64,000 bases of DNA from Zea mays. Taxonomy: Eukaryota; Streptophyta; Magnoliopsida; Poales; Poaceae. Where the stretch lies: assembly GCF_902167145.1 (NCBI RefSeq), contig NC_050097.1:171894923-171958922 (forward strand), given 5' to 3'. Position numbers and translations under genes: made by a program. Below the pieces are notes generated by a model. It was not told the DNA's origin and did not search any database. It saw only the letters and a program-made list of their open reading frames with translations. Position 1 is the stretch's first letter, and every line of letters begins with the position of its first letter. Shown piece by piece: positions 9,101-20,452 of this stretch.

Positions 9101-10430
9101 TGAAAGGGAATTAGGCTTACACCTAGTCCCTAATTAATTTTGGTGGTTGAATTGTCCAACCCAAACATTTGAACTAACTAGTTTGCCCAAGTGTATAGAT
9201 TATACAGGTGTAAAAGGTTCACACTCAGCCAAATAAAAAGACCAAATTTTGGATTCAACAAAGGAGCAAAGTGGGAACCGAAGGCCCTCTGGTCTGGGAG
9301 CACCGGACTGTCCGGTGTACACCGGACAGTGTCCGGTGCACCACCGGACAGTGTCCGGTGCACCAGAGGACTCCAACGCCAACTCGCCACCTTCGGGAAT
9401 TTCCAGAGGCGACTCCGCTATAATTCACCGGACTGTCCGGTGTACACCGGATAGTGTCCGGTGCGCCAAGGGAGGTCGGCCTCAGGAACTCGCCAGCTTC
9501 GGGAAACTCCAACGGCTAGTCCGCTATAATTCACCGGACTGTCCGGTGTGCACCGGACTGTCCGGTGCGACTCCGAAGCAACAGTCATCTCCGCGCCAAC
9601 GGCTCTCTGCCGCGCATTTAATGCGCGCTCTGCGCGCGCAGATGGCAGGCGCGCCCACTCCGGCACACCGGACAAGGAACAGTACATGTCCGGTGTGCAC
9701 CGGACACCCAGGCGGGCCCACAAGACAGAAGCTCCAACGGCTAGAATCCAACGGCAGTGATGACGTGGCAGGGGCACCGGACTGTCCGGTGTGCACCGGA
9801 CTGTCCGGTGCGCCATCGAACAGACAGCCCAGCCAACGGTCAAGTTTGGTGGTTGGGGCTATAAATACCCCAACCACCCCACCATTCATTGCATCCAAGT
9901 TTTCCACTTCCCAACTACTACAAGAGCTCTAGCATTCAATTCTAGACACACCAAAGAGATCGAATCCTCTCCAAAATTCCACACAACGCCATAGTGATTA
10001 GAGAGAGAGATTTGCTTGTGTTCTTTCGAGCTCTTGTGCTTGGATTGCTTTCTTCTTTCTTGATCCATTCTTTGCAATCAAACTCACTTGTAAACTGAGG
10101 CAAGAGACACCAAACTTGTGGTGGTCCTTGTGGGAACTTTGTGTTCCAAGTGATTGAGAAAAGAAAGCTCACTCGATCCGTGGATCGTTTGAGAGAGGGA
10201 AGGGTTGAAAGAGACCCGGCCTTTGTGGCCTCCTCAACGGGGAGTAGGTTTGCAAGAACCGAACCTCGGTAAAACAAATCTCCGTGTCTCACTTGCTTAT
10301 TCGCTTGGGATTTGTTTTGCACCCTCTCTCGCGGACTCGTTTCTTTATTACTAACGTTAACCCGGCTTGTAGTTGTGTTTATTTTATAAATTTCAGTTTC
10401 GCCCTATTCACCTCCTCTAGGCGACTTTCA
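9101..10430 (+). repeat. 3' LTR of Opie-like element
   Basis: A 1,330-bp copy of the LTR at 900-2231 with the same palindromes and TATA hairpin (TATA near 9860-9867). Differences seen by eye: one at the fourth G of the start, C/T in a U3 palindrome, T/C at about 9521, G/A, T/C, A/G, and a shortened C-run near the end. Downstream DNA is the promoter side of the DUF1218 gene. Confidence 0.93.
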
Positions 10431-10435
10431 GCAAC
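10431..10435. repeat. target-site duplication, right copy (GCAAC)
   Basis: Same five bases as at 895-899, directly after the CA end of the right LTR. Confidence 0.93.
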
Positions 10436-10945
10436 CAAACACACGGTAACGCCGCTGTCCACGTGGTCCGAATGCCCGCTCTACCGTAGAAACTGACACG
10501 AATAGATAAATAGAAATCGAGCGCTGGCTGGCCGGCTGGCCGTGCCCGCCGAGGCCCGAGGCCGTCGGCGACAAGCCACAGTGCTACACACCACACCGCT
10601 GGACCCAGGCCACACACAATACACGCACACCAACCCTGGCAGGGAAAACGCAACGCGCCAACGCCCGTCCGGTAGCGGCTGCCAGATGCGCCCCAGCTAT
10701 CTGCCGCATTCGTTAGCCGGTCCCCATCCCGCACCACCCCCAAAAGAAAAGCGAAGCTCACTCCCCTCGCCTCCTCTGCACTCCACACCGACACGCGACC
10801 GGCACGGCCTTTAACTACACCTTCCTACCACACACCACGGGCTACTAGCTCACCCCACACCCCCAGCGCAGCAGCCCTGCCTAGCCGCGCGAGCTAGAGG
10901 CCGACCAGACCGACCGACGGTCGCTCGCTCGCTCGCAAATCCGCA
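10436..10945 (+). promoter_or_regulatory. promoter-side and 5' leader region of the DUF1218 gene
   Basis: A GC-rich stretch of about 510 bp between the retrotransposon and the start codon. No canonical TATA box near the expected start site is convincing (a weak ATAAATA is at 10504-10510). Long ORFs here on either strand reflect low stop density in GC-rich DNA. A (CGCT)n-like stretch (GGTCGCTCGCTCGCTCGC) lies just upstream of the ATG. Confidence 0.5.
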
Positions 10946-11264
10946 ATGGCGTCCATCATCGTGCAGGCGGTGGTGATCCTCCTGGACGTGATCGCCTTCG
11001 GCCTGGGCGTCGCCGCCGAGCAGCGCCGGAGCCGGGCCACCGTCACCCCGGACGCCGCCAAGGAGTACGACTACTGCGTCTACGACTCCGACATCGCCAC
11101 GGGGTACGGCGTCGGCGCGCTGCTCCTCCTCGCCGCCGCGCAGGTGGTGCTCATGGTCGCCAGCCGCTGCTTCTGCTGCGGCCGCGGGCTCAAGCCGGGG
11201 GGCTCCCGCGCCTGCGCCCTCATCCTCTTCCTCTTCACATGGTAAACGAGCAAATCTCCAGCCC

Positions 11265-11297
<33 letters not shown>

Positions 11298-12111
11298 TCC
11301 CTGTTCACAGTCATGCATGGAAATAGCCAGATCCACGCTCGGGTGGGTTGGATTCTGCTCTTTACCCCCCATCGCTCGTCTACTTCTTACCTACGACTAC
11401 GAGCAGATTGTAGTGAGATCTGCGCGTCGTTTTCAGCTAAGGGTCCGTTTTCCTTGGGCTGGTCTTGGCCTGGATCTTTGTGCTTTCCAACTGAATCTAC
11501 ACTTCTTAATTTCTAAGAAAAAGATGACGGAATGGTATGCTTTGATATTTGTTTACACACGAATTGACTTATGTTGAGTTGTTCCGATGGACTGTTAAAG
11601 CACATTGTTATTTTCTTTATACTCTGTCAGTGATTTCTTTATCTGTTTCTCTCGAGATCACCAGGTGACAGTAGTAAAACTGAAAGTTCATAAATTACTC
11701 TTATTCCAGTACCTACAGATTCGAGATACACTATATTTTTCTGGTACATGCTGGAACTAAAACTGAAAGTTCATTTAATATCGACTGCACTGCAAACTTC
11801 CCATCCAAATGTTTGCCAATGACACATATGTCTTCATCCCCAATGGCAGGGTGGCATTCCTCATCGCGGAGGCGTGCCTGCTGGCAGGATCAGTGCGCAA
11901 CGCGTACCACACCCGGTACAGGGGCATATTCTACGGCGACTCGCTCTCATGTGAGACGGTGCGGAAGGGCGTGTTCGCGGCTGGTGCGGCCTTCACCTTC
12001 TTCACGGCCATCCTGGGCGAGGTGTACTACCTCAGCTACTCCAAGTCCCGGGACGCCGCCGGTGGTGCCCCCTACGGCGGCTCCAGCATTGGCATGGGCC
12101 CTTACAACTAA
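10946..12111 (+). CDS. DUF1218 four-helix membrane protein (MWL/VCC-type family)
   Basis: Two exons, 10946-11241 and 11850-12111, joined within a Trp codon (TG|G) at a GT-AG intron of 608 bp, give 185 aa. Predicted membrane segments: about 4-25 (signal-anchor-like), 52-72, 90-112 and 139-160. Cysteines at 44, 75, 77, 78, 90, 107 and 132 fit the Cys-conserved pattern of DUF1218. The tail is Gly/Ser-rich and ends MGPYN. Arabidopsis members of this plant-only family (MWL1/2, VCC/DEAL) are endomembrane or plasma-membrane proteins linked to lignin content, vein pattern and leaf symmetry; a biochemical activity is not established. Start choice: the first ATG after the leader, directly followed by a hydrophobic helix. 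A young Copia element lies 515 bp upstream and could affect its promoter. No damage is visible in the coding sequence. Confidence 0.87.
11264..11301. repeat. (CT)n microsatellite in the DUF1218 intron
   Basis: A nearly pure CT run of about 38 bp with one G interruption, starting about 20 bp inside the intron. A likely length-polymorphic marker. Confidence 0.9.
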
Positions 12112-12420
12112 CTAAAGGCCGGCCCCGGTCGCTTCATGCTGGAGGAATGCAGCAGTGTTCTTTTTGACGTTACCTTAGTAGGGACACGGTGTAATTGGTT
12201 ATTGGATCCGCTGCTTTTTGTTTAGGTTCTTGTATGAAGTTACTACTTGGTTGGGCTGTATACTGTTTGGATTGTTGGGTTGGACCCTGGACATGGATAT
12301 ACACGTATCGTAGTATGCTATGTTTTCGCTCGCTTCGTCCTGCCCTGGTCTCGCCATTCACCATTTTACTGATGGTGGACATGTCTCGGCATTCACCACT
12401 TAAAAATGGCGGTCATGTCA
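12112..12420 (+). other. 3' flank / probable 3' UTR of the DUF1218 gene
   Basis: No further coding potential. A T-rich, unique-looking sequence runs to the LINE poly(T) boundary at 12421. A clear AATAAA signal was not found. Confidence 0.45.
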
Positions 12421-13745
12421 TTTTTTTTTTTAAAAAAACAGCATTATATTAACAAGTGTTGCAAAGGATGGCACGGATTACATCTGGAGTATCATTCTGT
12501 ATCAGAGAACTGATCAGCTAAGCTAACCTAGCCGAGCTGCCTCATAGCCAAAACCTAAAGGTATGCATGGAAGAACGGGACTTTCACCTCACTAAGTTTT
12601 TGGCATCGCAAATGATGATGGCTCTAATGTAAGGTCTATCAAGTTTTGGGGATTGTAACTTCTTGATAATGGTTTGACAATCTGAAACTACAATAATATT
12701 ATATCTAAGTTTTTTATATCGCGAATTATGGTTCTAATGTAAGATCTACCAAGTTTTTGGGGATTGTAACTTCTTCATAATGGTTTGATAATCCGAAACT
12801 ACAATGATATTATATCTATTTTTTACATCGCAAATGATGGTTCTAATGTAAGGTCTATCAAGTTTTGGGGATTGTAACTTCTTGATAATGGTTTGACAAT
12901 CCGAAACTACAATGATATTACATCTCAAATGATGGTTCTAATGTAAGATCTATCAAGTGTTGGGGGATTGTAACTTCTTCATAATGGTTTGACAATCCCA
13001 AACTACAATGAAATTATATCTAAGTTTTTGGCATCGCAAATGATGGTTCTAATGTAAGATCTATCGAGTTTTGGAGATTGTGACTTCTTGATAATGGTTT
13101 GACAATCCAAAACTACAATGATATTATATCTAAGTTTTTTTACATCGCAAATGATGGTTCTAATGTAAGATCTATCAAGTGTTGGGGGATTGTAACTTCT
13201 TCATAATGGTTTCATAATCTGAAACTACAATGATATTGCAATTGATGACTCTAATGTAAGATCTATCAAGTTTTGGGGATTGTAATTTCTTGATAATGGT
13301 TTGACAATCCAAAACTACAATGATATTATATCTAAGTTTTTTACATCGCAAATGATGGTTCTAATGTAAGATCTATCAAGTGTTGGGGGACTGCAACTTC
13401 TTCATAATGGTTTGATAATCTGAAACTACAATGATATTATATCTAAGTTTTTTTACATCGCAATTGATGATTCTAATGTAAGATCTATCAAGTTTTGGGG
13501 ATTGTAACTCTTCATAATGGTTTGACAATCCAAAACTACGATGATATTATGAAAATTATGTTCTTTTGCAAAAACAACGTCGCGTCAAACTGCCAACATT
13601 ATGTTATTTTGCAGCAACAACAACAACACATCAAACTACCAACTCGGGTACTTGAACCCTCCATGAATCTTCTTACAAAAAGTCATTTTGAAATCCCTTG
13701 TATGATCACACATCACAACTCCAACCCCAACCGAGATGGCTTTTT
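12421..13745 (-). mobile_element. 5'-truncated LINE (L1-type) 3' end with expanded RNase H region
   Basis: On the minus strand the sequence reads, in order, a degenerate RNase H start (13745-13560; CDHTRDFKMTFCKK, then HGGFKYP), the catalytic-strand segment IIVVSDCQTI...KKLQSP...LDR...IICDVKN, and then a tail (12600-12440; AEP-like and AILCNTC-like remnants) running into poly(A), seen as poly(T) on the plus strand at 12421-12430. This is the order of the RVT_3-type RNase H at the C-terminus of plant LINEs, so the 3' end is retained and the 5' end lost. The central segment is present nine times in tandem. Many frameshifts and stops make it non-functional. A captured host RNase H-like gene is a less likely alternative, given the poly(A). 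Confidence 0.7.
12605..13555. repeat. nine-unit tandem array of ~95-113 bp derived from LINE RNase H
   Basis: Units start near 12605, 12719, 12828, 12923, 13034, 13145, 13241, 13347 and 13459. Each has the order GATGGTTCTAATGTAAG, TCTATCAAG, GGGGATTG, TAATGGTTTGA, AACTACAATGATATTA. Two alternating types are seen: type A has TTTTGGGGATTG with CTTGATAATGG; type B has GTGTTGGGGG (or a variant) with CTTCATAATGG. Units 1-8 alternate A,B and unit 9 looks like a hybrid, so the real period is about 220 bp. The full unit is close to 111 bp, or 37 codons. Confidence 0.88.
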
Positions 13746-14704
13746 TTAAATGTGATGACATATGTCAGAACTAGGAAAGTGAACGATGTTTAAACCCTAG
13801 TAGCCAAATGCGGTAGAGAACATGATATAAGTGTATCCTTTTGATATTGAGTATAGGTATGTCGTGCTATAAAAGGGAATGCAACACGAATGATTAGACA
13901 AGTCTCATGTGTTCAAACTAACCAAACCCTAAGTCTAACATGAGAGAAACAATTACTCAACACTTGCACTAGTTGATCTTTGGGCTTGTTAGTTGGGTTG
14001 GATAGCCCTCAAAATAAGCTTTTTGAAAAGTCCAAGATATTTGAAAATAGAAATTGGTGCAAAGTTATGGGGTTTTTATGAGTTGACGTGTATTGTTTTT
14101 CCATGATGCGGAAATTTTACACTTCGTAGATCATAACAACTAGTGTTAGAGCTTCAACGACTAGTTTGAGAGTGAGGGTATATATACTCATCCCACAACC
14201 ATTGAAGAGATTGTTGGTGTCCAAGTGAACCTAGAAACATTCCAAGCTTTGTGAGAGCTCTCCCAACCATTTCTTAACGAGAGTGAACTACTTAGTGAGG
14301 GATTAAGTGTTGAGGTGAGGGATTAAGAGTTGGAGAGCATTTGAGAGCAAGCCAAACATTGGGAACCTACATGACTTTGTTATACTTTATGAAATGTTTG
14401 TTACTTGAGGGGAAGCCTCTTAGACAGCTAGATGTTGCCCTGGTGAGCTTCTGAGTTTGTGGTGAGTCTCAAAAAATTATTTTACCCTTTGTGAAGCTAC
14501 TAAAAATCCTCAAGCTCGCCTCTTCTTTGAAAAGCAAAACTCCATTTTTCACTTGATCTGTTTTTGTATTTGTTTGTGATTGACAATCACAGAACATCAC
14601 CAAACATATCTACAATTTTTTGTTTAAGTTTGAAATCTAGGCATACATGTTATTGCGAAGTTTCCACGTATTTGTGAAGTCACGGGAAGTGGTAGTTTCG
14701 TATA
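13746..14704 (+). other. probable old LTR relic with TATA-like box
   Basis: No ORF. A TATATATA box near 14180-14187, followed by a leader-like stretch, looks like part of a decayed plus-strand LTR. The sequence is cut at 14705 by the outer LTR element and probably resumes at 33127. No family recognised. Confidence 0.35.
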
Positions 14705-15177
14705 TGTCGGTACCCTGAATATGGGGTACCCACTCCTGCTATGTCAAGGTGATCCCTCGGGGACCACCGTTAAGGGTTTCATGGGCATCCGACCTAGTAC
14801 GGGGCTAAGGCCCATCATATGGAGTCGTGACCTAGATTGTCGTCTCCATCAAGCCCCATAAAGGGAGGAATCAACAACTTTAGCTATAGGTCTGGGATCC
14901 TACAATTAGGACCCAGACCTCCTTGTGACCCATTGGATCCCTAGACAAAGGGATTTAGAGGGAACATAAAGCCCTCGAGAAGGCGCTCTCTGGTTACAAC
15001 ACCAAGCCTTCAGAACGGCTCTAGGCATGGAAGACACCATCCGGACCTCAGGCCAGGTGAGGTTCGGAGTCTCCACGTGTCCAGGCAAGGGCGACAGGAG
15101 CCTGGAGTCCTGGACCCCCCGGGTGCGGGTCAAACCCACGGTCAGGAAAGACTTAGGGAAACGATGTTACCAGTTAT
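14705..15177 (+). repeat. left LTR of outer element, first part
   Basis: Matches 28132 onward with many substitutions. It is interrupted after GTTAT by the Ji-like Copia element and continues at 24135. Confidence 0.85.
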
Positions 15178-16394
15178 TGAAAGTTGCCTAGAGGGGGGGT
15201 GAATAGACAAAACCTGAAATTTACAAGCTTTAACCATGCACTAATTCCGGGGTTACCGTTAGAATTAAATCGGAGTACGGAAGATATTTCTCCTTGCTTA
15301 GAGTTGCTCAATCAATGCAGATAACTTTTCGGAGCTAACTCAAATTAATATGAGCAAGGGAACTTTTAGAGAGAGGAAGGGAGGGAAACAAAACAAGTGA
15401 ACACAGTGATTTATTTACTGAGGTTCGGTTCCAAAGAACCTAGTCCTAGTTGAGAAGGCCACAAAGGCCGGGTCTATTCCAACCCTTTCCCTCTCTCAAT
15501 CGGTCACACAGACCGGTCGAGGCTTCTCCTTAATCACTTGGGTCACTAAGACCCCACAAGGATCACCACACACTTAGGTGTCTCTTGCTAGCTTTACAAA
15601 GCACTTAGAGAAACAAGAATGAGAAGGAGAAAGAAATCCAAGCAACAAGAGCAACAAAAGAACACAAAACACCCTCTCTCAAGTCACTAAGTAATTGAGT
15701 TGATTTGGAGGCTTGGAGAGGATTTGATCTATTGATTGTGTCTTGGAGTGTAGTCTTTTGCTCTTGCAATGAATGTGAAGTTCAGAAAACTTGGATGGCT
15801 TGAATGGAGGTGGTTGGGGGGTATTTATAGCCCCAACCACTATTCCAGCCGTTGTTGTCGATGACGCACTGGACATGTCACTGTTCAATGTCCGATGCAT
15901 GCCACGTCAGCTGCCCGTTGAGGTTTGGAGCGGTTGACTGTTGAAGTCCTTTATCTTCTAGCTGCACCGGACAGTCCGGTGCGTCCTGACATTGCTGCTC
16001 TGACTTCTGACTATGCATTGTTCACTTTTGCAGTCGACTGTTGCGCGCAGATGACCGTTGCTCCGTTGGCTCGCCGGACACTGTCCGGTGCACACCGGAC
16101 AGTCCAGTGAATTATAGCGGAGCGCGTCCCTGAGAAACCCGAGAGTGGCTAGTTCGGGAGGTGCTCGGCCTGGGCACCAGACAGACAGTGTCCGGTGCGC
16201 CACTGGTAGCACCATTTGTAGTCTTTGCTCAAACTTGATTGAGTCCCTAACTTAATTTCTTTCTTGGCTTATGTTGAACCTTATGCACCTGAGATAAATG
16301 ACAACTAGGCAAACTAGTTAGTCCATGTGGTTTGTGATGGATGTCAAACACCAAAACCGATTATAGGAAATGTTTTAAGCCCATTTCCCTTTCA
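15178..16394 (-). repeat. 3' LTR of Ji-like element
   Basis: A 1,217-bp LTR. It carries the TATA hairpin with 10-bp perfect arms (15810-15819 and 15831-15840) and several decayed copies of the CCGGACAGTCCGG palindrome (15960-16200). Confidence 0.88.
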
Positions 16395-17192
16395 ATATCC
16401 CCCTTTTTGGTGATTGATGCCAACACAAACCAAAGAAAATATAAAGTGTAAAATGTAACTAGTTTGTAATTATGATAGATGTGCATAGGTTACTTAGATT
16501 TAAATCAATTGAAAGACTTCCTACATATGTTTAAGTAAACGTGATTGCTTTCTTCTAATATAACATTTTGGGCCACATATGCACCACTTAACTTGTTTTT
16601 GCAAATCTTTTGGAGAATTTGTTTTCAATTTTTTTTGCAAATAGTCAAATGTATAAGAATATGATTTCAAGAAGTATTTTCAAGATTTGAAATCTGTCCC
16701 CCTGTTTTAAATGCTTTTCCTTTGACTAAATAAAAGCTCCTCCTGAAGAAATTCTCCCCTTAGCTGTCAAGAGAGTTTTTGCAATTGAAATGATTTTTTC
16801 CCTTTTGTGAAATAGATACTAGTTGAAATAATTTCGGGTTTAAGGCCTTTTGCTTTGGGCCAATAAATTCTCCCCCTTTGGCATTAATCGCCAAAAACGA
16901 AGAATCTTGAGAGCCCTTAAATTCTCCCCCTTTGGGAAAAAATATGAGTGAAAGTTCATACCAATTGGAAGTTTATGAGTAAGGCAAAGGATAAATGATA
17001 CCGACAAAGTTGGAGTGGAAGCCTTGCCTTTGCCGAATACTCCATTTCCCTTTCAATCTAAGACTAATCATAAAGATACTCATGGAAGTATATTAGTCTT
17101 AGCCTTGGCACAAGAAGAATAAGAAGTATGTATTTGTACCAAATGAAAGAGACATGATCAAAGGTATATAAATTAGCAATGTGTGCAATGTT
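16395..17192 (-). other. post-pol spacer of Ji-like element
   Basis: No coding potential. Pyrimidine tracts such as TCTCCCCC on the plus strand are polypurine tracts of the element strand and recur at about 16400, 16698, 16753, 16870 and 16924. The functional one borders the LTR at 16395-16408. Confidence 0.7.
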
Positions 17193-20100
17193 TCAATCAA
17201 AGTTGCGAGAATCAAGTATATTTAGCTCATTCCTAAGTTTGCTAAAAGTCTTTTCATCTAGTGGCTTGGTAAAGATATCGGCTAATTGGTTGTGGGTACT
17301 AACATAAGCAATTTCGATGTCCCCCTTTTGTTGGTGATCTCTCAAAAAGTGATATCAGATGTCTATGTGCTTAGTGCGGCTATGTTCAACAAGATTATTC
17401 GCCATGTGGATTACACTCTCATTATCACATAGGAGAGGGACTTTGCTCAACTTGTAGCCATAGTCCATGAGGGTTTGCCTCATCTAAAGTAATTGTGCAC
17501 AACAATGACCTGCAACAATATACTCAGCTTCGGTGGTGGATAGAGCTATTGAGTTTTGTTTCTTTGAAGCCCAAGACACCAGGGATCTCCCCAGAAACTC
17601 ACAAGTCATGTGCTCTTTCTATCAATTTTACATCCGGCATAATCGACATCGGAATACCCAATTAAATCAAAGGTAGATCCCTTGGGGTACCAAAGCCCAA
17701 ACTTAGGAGTGTGAACTAAATATCTCATGATTCTTTTTACGGCCCTAAGGTGAACTTCCTTAGGATTTGCCTAGAACCTTGCACACATGCATACTAAAAG
17801 CATTATATCCGGTCGTGAAGCACATAAATAGAGTAAGGATCCTATCATTGATCAGTATACCTTTTGATCTACGGATTTACCTCCTGTGTCGAGGTCGAGA
17901 TGCTCATTTGTTACCTTGGGTGTCTTGATGGGTTTGGCATTCTTCATTCCAAACTTTTTGAGAATATTTTGAATGTACTTAGTTTGGCAGATGAAGGTGC
18001 CCTCTTGGAGTTGCTTAATTTGAAATCCAAGGAAATACTTCAACTCCCCCATCATAGACATCTCGAATTTTTGTATCATAATCCTACTAAACTCTTCACA
18101 AGGTGACTTGTTAGTAGACCCAAATATAATATCATCAACATAAATTTGGCATATAAACAAGTCTTTAACAATTGTTTTAGTGAAGAGAGTAGGGTCAGCT
18201 TTTCCAACTTTGAAGCCATTAGTGATAAGAAAGTCTCTTTGGCATTTATGCCATGCTCTTGGGGCTTGCTTGAGCCCATAAAGCGCCTTTGAGAGTTTAT
18301 AAACATGAGAAGGGTACTCACTATCTTCAAAGCCGGGAGGTTGCTCAACATATACCTCTTCCTTGATAGGACCATTGAGGAAGGCACTCTTCACGTCCAT
18401 TTGATACAACTTAAAGCCATGGTAAGTAGCATAGGCAAGTAATATACGAATTGACTCAAGCCTAGCTATGGGTGCATAGGTTTCATCAAAATCCAAACCT
18501 TTGACTTGTGAATAACCTTTGGCAACAAGTCGGGCTTTGTTCCTAGTCACCACACCAAGCTCATCTTGTTTATTGCGGAATACCCACTTGGTACCTACAA
18601 CATTTTGGTTAGGACGTGGAACTAAATGTCATACCTCATTCCTCGTGAAGTTGTTGAGCTCCTCTTGCATTACCACCACCCAGTCCGGATCTCTAAGTGC
18701 ATCCTTTATCTTGTATGGCTTAATAGAAGACACAAAAGAGTAATGTTCACAAAAATGAGCAACTCGAGATCTAGTGGTTACCCCATTTGTGGATGTCACC
18801 AAGTATGGAGTTGACGGGGTGATCTCTTTGAATTGCTTGGTGGACTCTTGGGTGTGGCAGTCTTTGGTTGCGAATTTCTTGATCATCTTCCTTGTCTTGA
18901 TCATCTTCATATCCCCCTTGATCAATGTCCTCCTCTTGAGGTGGCTCATCATCTTGATCTTCATCCTCTTCTTCTTGAGCCTTATCCTCATCTTGAGTTG
19001 GTGGAGATGCTTGCATGGAAGATGGTGGTTGATCTTATGGAGGCTCTTCGGATTCTTTTGGGCACACATCCCTAATGGACATGTTCCTTAGCACGATGCA
19101 TGGAGCCTCTTCACCATCTAATTCATCAAGATCAACTTGCTTTACTTGAGAGCCATTAGTTTCATCAAACACAAAGTCACAAGAAACTTCAACTAATCCA
19201 ATGGACTTGTTGAAGACTCTATATGCCCTTGTGTTTGAGTCATAACCAAGTAAAAGACCTTCTACTGCTTTAGGAGCAAATTTATAATTTCTACCTCTCT
19301 TAATAAGAATAAAACATTTGCTCCCAAAAACTCTAAAATAATAAACACTGGGCTTTCTACTAGTGAGGAGTTCATATGATGTTTTCTTGAGGATTCGGTG
19401 AAGGTAAAGTCGGTTGATGGAGTAGCAAGCAGTGTTAATCGCCTCTGTCCAGAACCGATCTGGTGTTTTGTACTCATCAAGCATGGTTCTTACCATGTCC
19501 GAAAGAGTTCTATTCTTCCTCTCCACTACACCATTTTGTTGAGGTGTGTAGGGAGAAGAGAACTCATGCTTGATGCCCTCCTCCTCAATAAATCCTTCGA
19601 TTTGTGAGTTCTTGAACTCTATTCCATTGTCGCTTCTAATCTTTTTGATTCTTAATCCGAACTCATTTTGAACCCGTCTCAAGAATCTCTTTAAGGTCTC
19701 TTGGGTTTGAGATTTTTCCTGCAAAAAGAATACCCAAGTGAAGAGAATAATCATCCACAATTACAAAACAATACTTACTCCCGTCGATGCTTATATAAGT
19801 GATCGGGTCGAATAGATCCATGTGGAGTAGCTTAAGCGGCCTGTCGATCGTCATGATGTTCTTGTGTGGATGATGAGCTCCAACTTGCTTCCCTGCTTGA
19901 CATGCACTACAAATCCTTTCTTTCTCAAAATGAACATTTGTTAGTCCTAAAATGTGTTCTCCCTTTAGAAGCTTGTGAAGATTCTTCATCCCAATATGGG
20001 CAAGTCGATGATGCCAGAGCCACCCCATATTAGTCTTAGCTATTAAGCAAGTGTCTAGCTCAGCATTGTTATCATTAAAATTAACTAAATATAGCTGACC

Positions 20101-20439
20101 ATCTATCACTCCCTTAAAAGCTATTGAATCATCACTTCTTCTAAAGACAGTAACACCTATATCAGTAAAGAGACAGTTGTAGCCCATTTTGCATAGTTGA
20201 GAAACAGAAAGCAAGTTGTAATCTAAAGAATCTACAAGAAAAACATTGGAAATTGAATGGTCAGGAGATATAGCAATTTTTCCCAAACCTTTGACCAAAC
20301 CTTGATTTCCATCCCCGAATGTGATCATTCTTTGGGGATCTTCATTTTTCTCATATGAGGAGAACATCCTTTTCTCCCCTGTCATGTGGTTTGTGCACCC
20401 GCTATCAATTATCCAACTTGACCCGCCGGATGCATAAAC
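17193..20439 (-). pseudogene. pol pseudogene of Ji-like element
   Basis: Minus strand, opening at the GTTTATGCA codons (20439 downward) with the DSG protease region, then [17 protein letters not shown]-pre-integrase (WHHRLAHIG...CSACQAGK), integrase ([21 protein letters not shown]), reverse transcriptase ([23 protein letters not shown]) and RNase H remnants, ending near LDSRNFD at 17193. Breaks seen: a frameshift near 19700-19750 in integrase; TAA at about 19035 in the linker; further frame changes at 18600-18800; TGA at 17852 after QKVY; and degraded RNase H. Compared with the Opie-like pol the layout is identical, so this was once a normal SIRE-type Pol. It cannot make an active enzyme now. 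Confidence 0.88.
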
Positions 20440-20452
20440 CTACAAAACAAAT

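Larger units (their letters stand above)
900..10430 (+). mobile_element. complete Opie-like Copia retrotransposon (SIRE/Maximus lineage)
   Basis: A full-length element of 9,531 bp: LTR 900-2231, primer-binding site, gag, pol, a long non-coding spacer, polypurine tract, LTR 9101-10430. It is flanked by the perfect 5-bp target duplication GCAAC (895-899 and 10431-10435). The two LTRs differ, by eye, at about seven positions plus one 2-bp length difference near the 3' end, roughly 99.5% identity, so the insertion is recent. Gag (898 aa) and pol (1,081 codons from 4990) have no internal stops. The order protease, integrase, reverse transcriptase, RNase H defines Ty1/Copia; the long Gag with a coiled-coil tail and the long post-pol spacer define the SIRE/Maximus type. 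The LTR ends and U3 palindromes resemble maize Opie; the family name is from recognition only. It lies 515 bp upstream of the DUF1218 start codon. Confidence 0.93.

Noticed and set aside
8797..9114. 105-codon frame after pol as a possible env-like gene
   Set aside because: It enters the 3' LTR, has no signal peptide, membrane segment or coiled coil of the SIRE env type, and consists partly of purine tracts.
10850..11314. 154-codon antisense frame over exon 1 of the DUF1218 gene
   Set aside because: A GC-rich shadow of the sense exon with low-complexity Arg/Glu/Ala runs. The sense frame has a coherent four-helix protein and splice sites.
12605..13555. CRISPR-like array of regularly spaced repeats
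   Set aside because: The whole unit repeats, including the would-be spacers, and the DNA is plant nuclear. It is a tandem repeat of a LINE segment.
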